Position numbers and translations under genes: made by a program
The notes under the pieces: generated by a model
What the model saw: only the letters and a program-made list of their open reading frames with translations
Databases searched by the model: none
Told to the model about the DNA's origin: nothing
In this document: positions 26,678-40,000 of the stretch, piece after piece
How positions within the stretch are numbered: position 1 is the stretch's first letter
Layout: the number at the start of each line of letters is the position of its first letter
Source: Lewinellaceae bacterium
GTDB lineage: Bacteria > Bacteroidota > Bacteroidia > Chitinophagales > Saprospiraceae
Length of the DNA stretch: 64,000 nt
Direction: 5' to 3'
Assembly: GCA_020636025.1 (NCBI GenBank)
Contig: JACJYQ010000001.1
Coordinates: 372,001-436,000 of the forward strand

Positions 26678-27646
26678 ATGAAAGCGCTGATTTTTACAGA
26701 AATAAACAAGGCACTGGAGTTACAAGATATTCCTGTTCCTGAGGAGGGTAACGGGTTGGTTCGTGTAGATATCAAGGCAGCCGCACTTAATCACCGGGAT
26801 CTTTTTATCACCCAGGGTCTTTATGCCAACATAAAAACGCCCTGTATTCTGGGCTCTGATGGGGCGGGGGAGTACGAGGGAGAAAAAGTGGTTTGCTATC
26901 CTGCCCTGGACTGGGGGGATGAAACAGCATTTCAGGGACCACAATTTAGGGTATTGGGTATGCCTGAAAACGGGACATTTGCCGAAAGTATTCTTCTTCC
27001 TAAAGCAAACGTGTTGCCAATGCCAGCGCATCTGACTTTTCAACAAGCAGCCGCCTTGCCATTAGCCGGCTTGACTGCATGGAGAGCATTGATCTCTCGA
27101 TGCCAGGTACAGAAAGGTGAAAAAGTCCTGATTAGCGGTGTTGGTGGTGGTGTCGCCTTGATGGCACTTCAGTTGGCTATGGCAAAAGGAGCAGAGGTTT
27201 ATGTGACCTCTGGATCTGAAGAAAAGATTGCAAAGGCAATAAATCTGGGAGCGATCAATGGTGAAAATTATCGTGATGAAGGTTGGGACAAAAGATTGAA
27301 AGCTGCTTCTGGCGGATTTGACGTCATCATCGACTCAGCTGGCGGGGACGGTTTTTCAAGATTCGCATCACTTTGTAATCCAGGAGCTCGCATCGGATTT
27401 TATGGTGGAACCCTGGGCAAGGTCAATAATTTAAGTCTGCAACCATTGTTTTGGAAACAAGTAAGCTTATTGGGCTCTACGATGGGTAGCCCTAAAGAAT
27501 TCAGAGATATGCTGGCATTTGTGGAAATCCACAAAATTGTGCCTGTTGTTGATTCTGTTTTTTCGCTTGAAGATGGCAATCTGGCAATGGAAAGAATGCA
27601 AGGAGGGGGTCAATTCGGTAAAATTGTTTTGGAAATAAACGCATAA
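26678..27646 (+). CDS. MDR-superfamily quinone oxidoreductase-like protein (zinc-free type)
   Basis: A 322-residue enzyme from the ATG at 26678 (MKALIFTEINKALEL); upstream in-frame ATGs would add a hydrophobic, unlikely leader overlapping the divergent gene. The GroES-like N-terminal domain includes KAAALNHRDLFITQG, where the catalytic zinc Cys is replaced by Asn-His as in quinone oxidoreductases. The NAD(P) Rossmann motif is ISGVGGGVALMALQLA near residue 157. It probably reduces quinones or enones with NADPH; the substrate is unknown. A terminator follows immediately. Confidence 0.88.
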   Translation: MKALIFTEINKALELQDIPVPEEGNGLVRVDIKAAALNHRDLFITQGLYANIKTPCILGSDGAGEYEGEKVVCYPALDWGDETAFQGPQFRVLGMPENGTFAESILLPKANVLPMPAHLTFQQAAALPLAGLTAWRALISRCQVQKGEKVLISGVGGGVALMALQLAMAKGAEVYVTSGSEEKIAKAINLGAINGENYRDEGWDKRLKAASGGFDVIIDSAGGDGFSRFASLCNPGARIGFYGGTLGKVNNLSLQPLFWKQVSLLGSTMGSPKEFRDMLAFVEIHKIVPVVDSVFSLEDGNLAMERMQGGGQFGKIVLEINA

Positions 27647-27648
27647 AA

Positions 27649-27677
27649 AGAGCACCCGATTTTGCATCGGATGCTCT
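27649..27677 (+). terminator. Terminator of the MDR oxidoreductase gene
   Basis: Stem AGAGCA-C-CCGAT / ATCGG-A-TGCTCT with one mismatch and a 5-nt loop, beginning 2 bases after the TAA stop. The T-rich tail is interrupted (AAGTTTACTT). Confidence 0.75.
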
Positions 27678-27748
27678 AAGTTTACTTCCTTCCTTAGTTT
27701 ATCTGAAACTCTAAGTGAGTTTCTCTTCTAATCTCATGATTACCTTTA

Positions 27749-28015
27749 TTAAGGCCGCTCACCATAGGAGAAAACCAGTCTTTTTGTAATGGTCATTCCT
27801 TCGCTTTGCAGCATAACAGTGTACAATCCCGATGCAAGTCCAAGTTCTCTAAGGTTAAGCTGAACCATTTCTTCCTGAGATTCCGGAATTTCAAGCATCC
27901 AAACCTGATTGCCTAGTTGATCGAATATGCGCAGGTTAACATCCTGATCTATAAATCCTTTGATTCCGATGAATATATAATCTGAAGCAGGGTTCGGGAA
28001 CAATACCATATCCTG
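27749..28015 (-). other. T9SS type A C-terminal sorting domain of the giant protein
   Basis: The last approximately 88 residues: LFPNPASDYIFIGI, DQLGNQVW, LNLRELGLASGLYTVMLQ and KRLVF. This is the conserved Por-secretion type A pattern (PNP, then GxY in the last third), which directs export and usually surface anchoring. Confidence 0.92.
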
Positions 28016-31000
28016 ATCCTTCTCTATCAGTTCTTCATCAAAATGCTGATGCAAATCTTTGGTTACAGTTCTGTCATCCGTATCATTTAGCTCATCACCA
28101 CATGGTGCATTGCCACAGTATCCGATGTAGTCACCGTGTTTCAGATGAGCGTACACTGAATTATAGCTCACACAGATGGTGATGGTGTTATCCCCCCATG
28201 TTTTGTGGCACATATACACCTTCTTCTTACCACATTTCCAGTCAGAAATGATTTGGCTGTAATTTGGTCTGTAAGCACAATCCGGGTAGCCGTCATTGTT
28301 GTTATCAACAGAATCATCTCCTCCAGGACACTGGTCACAACCATCGGGAACACCGTCACAATCGGAGTCTTCCGTACCTGCGGAAATGGTCACATTGGAT
28401 TCACAAGTACTTTGGTTACCCGCGAAGTCTCTGACTTTCAGTGTCACCACAAAGGTTTCTCCTATATCAGAACAGTCGAAGTAATTGTTGCAGTTGTACG
28501 GAATGTACTTGTACTTGATTCCACAGGCATCAGATGATCCATTGTCGATCATGTCAGGTGTCACTTCAACATGACCGCCAGATACGATCTCTACAGTTAC
28601 ATTCTCATGGCAAATTGCTTCAGGTGGTGTCTGATCGCTCAGATACAAGTAGAAGTAATCAGACTTGCTGTTTCCACCCGGATCCGTAGCTGTCAGGGTC
28701 ACCTTGATCGATCCGGATTGAGTCAATACAGTACCTGGTTCCGGATACTGAGTCACCATTGCCGAACAATTGTCAGACACAGTTGCATTGTCGGTGTAGT
28801 CAGGCATGATGGCAGTACAAGTTTCATCAAAGATGAGTGTCTTGTTCTGCAGGCAGTGTATATGTGGCTTCTTATTGTCTTCCACAGTTACGGTAGCTTC
28901 ACAGGTGGATGTATTGCCACTGTTATCAGTAACGGTCAGCACAACCACATTATCTCCTACGTGACTGCAATCAAAGTCTGAAGGACTAACACTATAATCA
29001 TCTACGCCGCAGTTGTCATAAGAATACTTGTTTACACGGTAAGCTTCTAATGATGCCTCTCCATCATTTCCAAGACTTACACTGGTATTGCGACATTTCG
29101 CAACAGGAGCGAGATCATCAATCACAGAAACAGTTGCCAGACAAGTTGCGGTGTTTCCATTGTTATCGGTCACGATCATGGTTACCAAATGGTCTCCCAA
29201 TCCCAGTACCTGATAATCATCGTCATCGTTGTGATGCCACCAACCTCCGTCAGAACTTGATTTCTGGCCATCTCCTGCCAGGTCGCCAGGACGGTCATCA
29301 TCGTCGTCATCGTCATGATCGTGGTGGTGTCCAGGTGCGCAATCGAAGCACATGCCATTAATGGTATAGCTCTTGTTCACCTTGATGTTGTCAATTCCAT
29401 AATCTGTGTCGTCACAATTCATTTCTCCTTTGAAGGATATGGTATGTGAGTACCAACTGGCCGTAAACATCACGGAGAAATCAGTCCAGTTCGGGCCCGG
29501 GTTTGGCAACTGGGCGACCACTACGTTGTCAACCAGAATTCCAAATGATGAGGCAGAACTGTTTCCATCGCCGTAATACTGACCCGAAATAGTATAGGTC
29601 TTGCCAGGTTTAAGTCCACCTACAAACTGTTTGATTGTAGGATCTGAACTGCAATCATTGTTTCCTTTCAGCAGGAAGTAGCCGCCTGAGTTGCCTCCGT
29701 TTGATTGCCAGCCACCGCCATTTGAAATGTTGTACTTGGTCCAGTCGCTGGTACCACCGCTGAATTTGCCATTGTCGATCTTGTTATCCTCATTGCTGGT
29801 TTGCAGGAAGAAGATAGAAGAGATGCCACATGCGTCTGATACGTTAGCAGTTACATCTTCTGCTGTTATACAACCTTCACCATCTTCATCAAGGCTCAGT
29901 GTATAATCCTCACAACCAGGATCCGGTGCCACCTGATCTTTCACAATAATCGTTGATTGACAAGTAGCGGTATTTCCGGCATCATCGGTAATCGTCATGG
30001 TCACCAGATTTGGACCTACATCAGCGCATCCGTAATTTTCATCACTCAGGCTAAGCGTAAATCCACAGTTGTCAGACGAACCATTATCGATATCAGCAGG
30101 AGTAATATTGGCGGCACCTGTTTCATCGAGTTGCAATACAAGGTTATGACACAGTGCAACTGGCAGAATGTTATCCTCTACTGTAATGCTTGCATCACAA
30201 GTTGATTCATTTCCATTGACATCTGTTACTGTCAGGGTCACTGTATTTGCACCAAGATGCTCACACAGATAAGCCGTCTGACTTAACGCGAGCGTTTGAA
30301 CTCCGCAGGCGTCATTTGAACCATTGTCAACCTCTTCCTTTGTGATAAAGGCGTAACCACCGTTGCTAAGCTCTATGGTCAGGTCTTGACAAAGCGCCGT
30401 GGCAGGCGTTATGTCAACTACCGTAACTACAGCGATGCAGGAACTGTTGTTGCCATTTACATCCACCAGACTGAGAGTCACATTGTTATCACCAACCATG
30501 GAGCAATCAAATGCGGTCACATCAATGCTGCGCGTATCGATTCCGCAGGCGTCTGTGGAAGCATAATCCACATCATCAACTGTGATGGAAGCATCACCAA
30601 ACTCATCCAATGGAAGTGTAAAGTCAAGGCATTGCGCATCGGCCGGTACCAGATCAACTACCGTTACGGTAGCATCACAAGTGCTGACATTGTTGTTGTT
30701 GTCGGTCACCGTCAGAACTACCGCGTGGTCGCCGATCATACTGCAATCATAATCCGTCAAACTAAGCTCCAGAGACTGGATACCGCAGATATCGGATGAT
30801 CCTGCATTTACATGGGCTGCCGTAGCTGATCCAAGACCGTCTACATCGAGCTCTACAGTGTAATCCTGACACAGGGCCACTGGATCGGTGTTGTCCTGAA
30901 CTGTCACCATTGCGTTACAGGTATTTACGTTGCCATTTACATCCGTAGCCGTTAGGGTAACCGTGTTGGAACCCGTATTGGCACAGGTGAATGTATTGGG

Positions 31001-34000
31001 CGCTGCATTCAGATAGTCAATGGCGCAGTTGTCAGAAGATCCGTTGTCGATGTCTATGGCTGTGATGGAAGCGTTTCCGAATTCATCCAGTACCACGGTA
31101 GCATCCTGACAACTCATGGTAGGTAAAATATTGTCCACCACGGAGATCTCCGCCTGACAGGTCTTCACATTGCTGTTGTTGTCTGTCACGATCATAGTCA
31201 CGTTATTTACCCCGACTTCACTGCAATCAAAGTCAGTCTGGCTCAATTCAACACTGGCAATTCCACATGCATCCCAGGAATTGTTGTCCACCTGGCCTGT
31301 TGTTACACTGGTTTCACCGTTAGCATCCAGATAGATCACCACGTTGTTGCAGTGGGCAATTGGAGCGGTCACGTCGAATATGGTTACGGTAGACTCGCAG
31401 GTGTTTACATTGCTATTGATGTCAGTAACCGTAAGCGTTACGGTGTTTCCACCAACATGGGCGCAAGTAAAGTTTGCCTGATTGATGCTCATGGACTGAA
31501 TCCCACAACCATCCGAAGAGCCATTGTCGACCATTTCCTTGGTGATCGAGGCCATGCCATTTACATCCAGGTTCACATTCAGGTCATTGCAAAGTGCCTC
31601 CGGAAGAATGTCGTCAATTACATCCAGTACAATATCACACACTGCATAATTGCCACTCGGGTCAGTTGCTTTCATTTGTACAAATTGAGGACCCGTGTAG
31701 CTAACAGTGGTTCCGATTGCCGGAACCTGAGTGATTACATAAGAACAGTTGTCTGTTGCATTCACCAATGAAGGTTCCAGGTCGGGAATACCGGCGCTGC
31801 AATTATTGTCGAGATACAATGGAATGCTTGTATTGAATGGCGGACAAACAATTACTGGTTGGTCATTATCCTCGATGGTTATGGTGGCTGTACAGGTTGA
31901 CTGGTTTCCGCTATTGTCAGTAGCTGTCAGCGTTACCGTGCTAACTCCTACATCATTACAATAGAAGATAGTAGTGCTCAAAGACAGGTCATCGATCAGA
32001 CAGTTGTCGTAGGAACCGTTATTCACTTGAGATGGCAATACCTCCATATTACCCAGGCCATTCAACTGTATGGTTACATTCTTACACAAAGCTGTTGGAT
32101 GGATAATATCCACCACCGTCACGGTTGTGTTGCAGCTTGATTCATTTCCATTAACATCTGTTACCGTCAATGTTACATCATTGCTACCCAGGTGGTTGCA
32201 ATTGAAGGCTGTCTGGCTCAAAACCAGCGATTCAATACCGCAGGCATCTGAAGAACCGTTATTCACTGCGGCTGCTGTTGTGGAAGCGGTACCAGCCGAG
32301 TTTAACTGAAGCGTTAGAGGTTGACAGTTAGCCACTGGAGCAATATTATCTTCAACAGTTATGGTTGCTGCGCAGTTACTGGTATTGCCGTTGACATCTG
32401 TGACTGTAAGTGTAACAGTATGTCCACCACTGGAAGCCCCTCCTGCGCCAGGCGTAACCCATGCAGTTGCAGGGTTCATTCCGCTTAGTGTTCCATTGTG
32501 ACCATTACCTGTACGATCTGTAAGGGTAGAGCTACCTGTCCCGTCCTCCATATCATAATAGGCTACCAAACCAGGTTCATTGCCGGTAAATGTAGTATGT
32601 GCCTGATTAAAAATCCGGACTTCATCGATCATACCGTACATTCTCCAAGTGCTTTGGTCAGATACACTTCCAATATGCACGTTTGTTGTTGTATTAATGA
32701 TCATTGGCTGAGTATTCGAGCCAACCAGCTGCCCATTTATGTAAAAACGGAATGTGTTGCCGTCATAAGTGCCTGCAACATGTGTCCACACACCGGCAGT
32801 GACTGTTGGGCCGTTCACCATACTGCTCCAGCCACGCCAGAATTGGAATTGTCCCTGAGGGCTGATGTAGAGTGTGTACCCAGAGCCAGAAGTTCTTGAT
32901 GAAACTATAGCTCTCCAAGAGCCTATCACAGCATCCGGATTAACCCAGGCTGAAATAGTGAACACAGAAGGGTTCAAGTCTGGGCTTTTCGGAATTATCA
33001 CGCCGACATTTCCATTGAAATCTAAAGCGTAATTACCTCCGCCTACATCGCTGCAATCAAAATCAGTTACATCCAGACTCAGGCTGGCAACACCGCAAGC
33101 ATCATTAGAACCATTGTCTATATCAGCATTCGTGATGGATCCGTTTCCTGTTGCATCCAGTTGAACAGTGTGATCCTGACAAATGGCTGTTGGGTTCGTG
33201 TTGTCCTGAAGCTCAACAGAGAAAGAACAGCTTGCTGTATTTCCACCTAAATCAGTACCTGTTACGGTTACGGTATAGGTCTGAGTGCCAGTGTAAACCG
33301 TTCCTGCTGCAGGCGCCTGGTTAAGCGTTGCCGATCCGCAGTTGTCGGTAATGACCACCTCTCCGGTGTAGTCTGCCAGAGTAGCTTCGCAAGAAGTTGC
33401 ACTTAGTTCAACTGCTTTATTCTCCGGACAATCCAGTTCAAGCGGTGTGGTGTCATCCACAATCACGGTTTGTGTTTGTGTACTGCTGTTGTTGTTAAGA
33501 TCCGTGTAGGTCCAGGTTACAGAATAAGTTCCCTGAACGGTATACTCTGTTGGATCTGTGGTGGTAGCCGTAATGAATCCATCACAAGCATCCGTAGCCG
33601 TTGGTGGAACCAATTCTATTGAACATTGAGCAATCGCGTCTGTCAGGGTAGCAATATCAGCTACCGGAGCCGTGACATCAACCGTGGTTACGGTTGCGGT
33701 ACATTCATCTGAAAATTCACCATCCGAAACGATCATGGTAACAACCGTGTTTCCGTGTCCGCTCAAAGCGGTTTGAGACAAGTAGTAAGTTAATACGTCG
33801 CCATCAGGATCAGATGAACCATTGTTCACAGCATCATTTGCTATGGAAACCGTACAATCTGCATCCAGATTCACCGAAATATCCTGGCAAACGGCCGTCG
33901 GCGGATCGTTGCAAACGCTGTTTGGATCCACAACCAATACCTGAGCTGTACAATCATCTGTATTACCGGAAGCATCCGTAACCGTCAGAGTAACTGTGTA

Positions 34001-37000
34001 TGAGTTTCCGCGGTCGCTGCAATCATAAGATGTTTGTCCGCCGAGTACATAACTAAAGTCACAATTGTCATCAGTGCCATTGGCAATAGCATTGATCTCT
34101 GCCTGACTCAGGGTGTAGGTATTCCTGTCTACCAGCGTCACAGTCAGATCGTTACAAACTGCCGTTGGATTTGTCAGATCCACTTTATTCAGGGTAAACT
34201 CACAAGTATTCTCATTACCGGCTTCGTCTGTAGCTGTCAGCGTAATCTGTTCAGATCCTGCTATTGATACCGTTGAAGCTTCAGCCGGGCTTTGCGTTAC
34301 TGCGATATCCAGGACGCTGCTGCAATTGTCAGAAACAATCGCCAGATCAATGTAATTCGGCAGAGTAGCTTCACAATTGGCAGTTACTTCTACAGTTTGA
34401 GTGGCAGGACAAGTAATGGCAGGTACACTGTTATCCAGAATATTCAGATTTACAATACAAGCTGTATTATTGCCATTTGCATCTGTTACGGTCATCACAA
34501 CTCCCTGGTTGTAATTATTTGGAACAGAAAGTACAGCGCCTGCAGCCGGACTCTGTGTCACGGTATATCCACCGGAGCAGTTATCGCTGACTACCAATTC
34601 TCCGGTCATATCCGGAACAGTTGCCTGGCAGTTGGCATCCATATCCACTACACGATCGGCCGGGCAAGTGGTAATGCTGGCCGGAGTGTTGTCGATTTTC
34701 GCCACATTGAAAGTACAGGATGTGCTGTTGTTGGAAATGTCGGTAACCGTCATGGTCACTACTTCTGTTCCAGCCCCATTCAGCGTTGTGCCCGGTGTAG
34801 GTGTTTGACTCAGGGTAGTACTGCAGTTGTCAGCAGTACCTGTCAGGTATGCGTAATCACCCAGGCTGGCCTCGCAGTTGCCATCCAGCGTCAGTGACTG
34901 AGCCGGAGGACAAACGATTTCAGGAGGCGTTTGATCTTCCCTCGTTACGTTGAATTCACAACTGGCTGTGTTGCCGGCTACGTCTGTGGCGGTAAGGGTA
35001 ACCAGTGTAGTACCCAATCCGGTATACGCGCCACCTGATGCAGGTGTTTGAGTAACTACCGGAGCACCGCAGTTGTCTACGGTTACGGCATCTCCTGTGT
35101 AATCTGGCATATTCACCGAGCAACCGGTGCCAAGCGCGATCGTTTGATCGGCCGGACAATCGATGGTCGGTATCTGCTGATCCAGTTTGTTCACTGTAAA
35201 GCTGCAGGTTCCATTGTTTCCTGCTTCATCCGTAGCTGTCATAACCACCGTCATCGGGCCATAACCGCTGATGGCTGAATTGGCAGCCGGAGTCTGCGTA
35301 ATGCTGATATTGGCAGCAGCGCTGCAATTATCACCGGCAGATGCCTGGTTGATGTAATCGCCCAGCGTGGCATCGCAGGTACTGTTAAGTACAATCGATT
35401 GAGTGCCAGGGCAGCTTACTGTTGGGTTCTCGTTGTCAATTACCGTAATGGTTTGTACGCAGGTGTTTTCATTACCTGAAAGGTCTGTTACCGTCCAGGT
35501 AACGTTTGTGGTTCCAAGCGGATATACGCCGGAAGCATCATCGCCTGCGTTGAAATCATTGCTGGCAACAAGCGGAACATAAGTGCTCATCGCTCCGCCG
35601 ACCCAGTTAGATGTACTTCCATTTAAGCTGAAGTTTTGGAGTGTTCCATGTAAACCGTTCACTCCGCTATCGAATAGAGTAGTTTCACCGGTATTTATTC
35701 CTCCCGGACTTCCTTGATTGAAGTCATAATAGGCCTTAAGACCAGGCTCTGTACCACTTAATTGTGCGTTCATAGATGCCTGGATTTCCGATGCAGAACG
35801 CGCTACATTCCAAATACGCACTTCATCAACTATCCCTTTCAGATATCTGCCAAATGGGTCAGACCAGCCTATATTAAGCGGTGCAATGGTACTAATTGTA
35901 CCTGTTTGTATCAATGGAACGTTTACCTCCTCTACGCCGTCTATATAAATGATTTGGTCCAGATTTGTTTGATCTCTAACAATAGCTATATGGTGCCATT
36001 CATTGTCAGCGACAACAGTGGTAGATTGAGGGTTTTGTTCATGACTTGCATTATCACGCAACTGGAATAAAATTTTCCCGGTATTGGCCAAAATTACCAT
36101 AGATTGTTGTGCCTTTGAACCGTCGGCGTAATAACCATACTTTTCCAAAATTACCTGATGCGTAGAAAGAATACCGCTATTGGTTTTTACCCATGCTTCC
36201 CAGGTGAAACTACTGGTGCCAACAACAAGGTTCGGGTCATTTGGAATACTGACTTTGTCATTAGCTCCATCAAAATCAAGTCCATTGCCCAATAGAGATG
36301 CTTGCGAGCAGTTATCGGAGGTAACGGGTACAGGTACAGCAACCGTTCCTTCGCAAACTCCCGGATCATTGTTCACTGAAATATTTGCCGGACAGGTAAC
36401 AGTAGGTAATTCCGTATCATTAACGGTAACATCGAAGCTACAGGAGGCCGTATTGCCGTTTCCGTCATTCGCCGTAACCGTAACGCTTGTGGTTCCCAGA
36501 TCGAAGATCGTACCGGAGGCTTTTGAGTAGGCAAGGGCTGGCGGAGAAGCACAGTTATCCGTAGCTGTAGCCGCAAAAGTCACCACAGCAGAGCATTGCC
36601 CCGGATCATTGTCCTGAGTAATGTTTGCCGGACATGTGATCACAGGCAACTGGTTGTCGATCACCACTACATTGAAGGTACAAGTGCTGGTATTGCCGTC
36701 CTCGTCATCGGCTGTATAGGTAACCGTAGTGGTTCCAACGCCGAAGTTGTCGCCTGAATTATGGCTTCCGGTCACCAGTGGACTGGCATTGCAGTTGTCT
36801 GTTGCCGTTACCGCAAAGCTTACCGTGGCGTCACATCGCCCTTCTGTGGTAAAGTTGTTCAGGATAGTCGGGCAGGTAAGTACCGGAGCCTGATTATCTG
36901 TAACCGTTACTTCGAAGGTACATTCGGCGGTATTGCCATAACCATCACTGGCCGTGGCTGTAACCGTGGTTAGGCCTGTATTGAAGGCCGAACCTGAGGC

Positions 37001-40000
37001 CGGACTAAAGGTGATAGTCGGGCTTTGGTTACAATTGTCCGAGGCTGTTGCCGTGAATGTCAGCGTAGCTGTGCACACATTGGCATCGGTAACCGTATTC
37101 ACATCAGCCGGACAGCTTATAGTTGGCGCCTGGTCATCACTTACCTTGATAGGGAAGCTGCAGGTGCTGGTATTCGCTGCATCATCGGTTGCTGTGAAAT
37201 AGATATCAAATATGCCTACGTTAAACTCGTCGCCGGAATTGTGACTTGAATTCAGACTTACATCTGTATCGCAGTTGTCGGTAGCAGTTACCGTGAAGGA
37301 TACATTTGTTGTGCATGCGCTGGCATCTACATTCTGGAAAATGGTATCCGTAGGACAGCTTAGCTCTGGCGCTTCGGCATCCAGAATGGTAACGATGAAG
37401 TCACAGGAAGCCGCATTACCCGAATCGTCGGTTGCTGTAGCCGTTACGGTTGTATTTCCAACGGCAAAGGCAGTGCCTGAGGCCGGGCTGTAAGTAATGT
37501 CAGGTGTGGCATCGCAGTAATCCGTTGCTGTTGCTGCATTGAAAAAGCTTACCACGGCGTCGCATTGTCCACCGTCGTTGTCCTGTACAATTGGTGTCGG
37601 ACAAGTGATTGACGGTACGATAAGGTCAACCTTCGATAACGTAAAGCTGCAGGTGCTGGTCAATCCTCCCTGATCAGTGGCCGTGATGGTCACGGTTTCT
37701 GTACCTGTTCCACTCAAAGTGGTTCCGGCAGCCGGACTTTGGACTAAAGTAAAGGAACAGTTGTCAGAAGCCGTGGTTTGTGCGATGTAATTATCCATAA
37801 CCGCCTCACAATCAACACCAAGCGGAATGCTTTGGTCTGATGGACAAACACTGATCGTTGGCGCTTCGTTGTCTTCAACGGTTACAGTAGCATTACAAGT
37901 ATTGGTGTTACCATTGTTATCAGTCACAGTCAGGGTTACTGTGTTTGTTCCAAGGTTTGTACAATTAAAACTGGACGGTGCTGCATTCAGTTCTGAAATA
38001 CCACAGGCATCATCTGAACTGTCATCAATATCAGTTCCGGCTACAATGATTGATCCCGTTCCATCCAGATCTACTGTAATATCCTGACAAATGGCTGTAG
38101 GCGCAATCTGATCTTCCACGGTCACGGTAGCTGTACATGTATTGCTGTTTCCACTGTCGTCTGTCAGGGTAAGTACCACTGTGTTTTCTCCAACTTCGGC
38201 ACAGGTAAATGATGAAACATCCAGACTCCTGCTGGCGATGCCGCAATTGTCGGTATTGTTGTCATCAATGTCGTCAACGGTAATACTGGCGGTACCTGTA
38301 TTGTCTAGCTGTACAGTTGGATTCAGACAAGCAATTCCTGATCCGGCGGCTACATTCCGGACAAATACATAAACGCGCTTGGTTGTATATTGATTGGCAT
38401 TTACAGCAAAGGTCCAGTCAGGGTGTCCTGATCCTCCAACCTGATTGCCAATACCCAGGTCAGAATTACCAGAGTTAGACCAGCGGTTATACCCAAACAA
38501 GGTTTGACTCTCGCCGTAATTATGGATCTGGAAGGATCCATAACAGTCAGTACTTGTCATAACATCTCCGAAGTCGTATGTACTTGAACTTGCACCAGAT
38601 ATACCGTATGCATTATTGGTCTGATAGCAATTACTCCAAAACTCTATATTACCTGTTGTGATCCCTTCACCGGTCACGATGCCGGCTTTATTGGAAGCTA
38701 CGTTCATATTGTTTATAGGGCCGTAGAATACCCAATCGGTTGGAATACCGGTTTGGTTGATATTGGTAGTGAAAGCATCTGCAGACACCCAAACCCATTC
38801 TCCATCCAGTTCCATGTAATAGGCAATGCGGTCAAAATTGACAGCACCCAGTGCTGCTGTGTTATTCACTGCATAAGGCACCTGATTTTGATTATCCCAG
38901 TTGGCTGAATTTGGAATATTTAACTGATAAACCAGTTCATACTGAGATGCTTCTGCCACATTGCTCAAAATGGTGGCCGGGGCAGGGTAGGTGATGGCTG
39001 CGCCGCCACCGCCCGGAGCCAGGTTGTCTTCTACTGTTATGGTTGCGGTGCAATTGCTGGTGTTCCCGTTGTTGTCGGTTACAGTGAGCGTGACCGTTTG
39101 TGTACCTACTTCAGCACATGTGAAGTCTGTGGTGTTCAAACTCAGACTGGCAATTCCACAAGCATCGTCAGAGCCATTGTTAATGTCATCTACCGTGATG
39201 GAAGCCTGGCCGTTTTCATCAAGTTCCAGCGTAAGGTCCTGGCAGATTGCCGTAGGTGCTTCGTTGTCTGTTACTGTTACTGTCTGTTCACAAGTGGCAG
39301 TATTGCCATTTTCATCAGTAGAAGTCCAGGTCACCAGTGTAGGCCCAACCGGATAATTACCGGAAGCATCATCGGTGCCTGTGTAGTCGTTGATGAGTGA
39401 ACCACCGCCTCCGCAAGTATTGGCTGCCAGTGAAGCAAGCTCGGAGGCTGAAAGGGCACGATCCCAGATGCCTACCTGATCCAGGGACCCATTTAGTGCA
39501 TCAGTTGAATATCCTGTGCGTCTGAAATGACCGATATTGACACTGTTATCATCATAAGAGCCTGAATCATAATCCACAGGGTCGGTTGATGTCGCCATTG
39601 ATCCGCTTAGAGCACCATCGATATAGATGTATGACATACCGGCCGTAGCATCCCTAACAGTGGCTACATGGTGCCATTCACCGGTGCTGAATCCTGTATC
39701 TGATACAAGAAGATTTTCAGCTTCGCCACCACTATTGGCATGGTTATTATCCATAAAGATCATGGCTGGTACATTATCTTTAAAACCAAAGAATATACCA
39801 CTGGTATAGCCTGGGCCATAACTGCTGTATGCCCAGTTAACATCCAAAATACCTGCCCATTGTGTATAAGCATTTACCTTAACCCAGGCAGAAATTGTAA
39901 AATCTCCGCTTGGATAATTTCTTCCACTTTGTGAAGCCAATGTAATTTCCTGGCTACCACCTGCAAATGCGTAGGCGCTGTTATCATTGTCACATGGATC

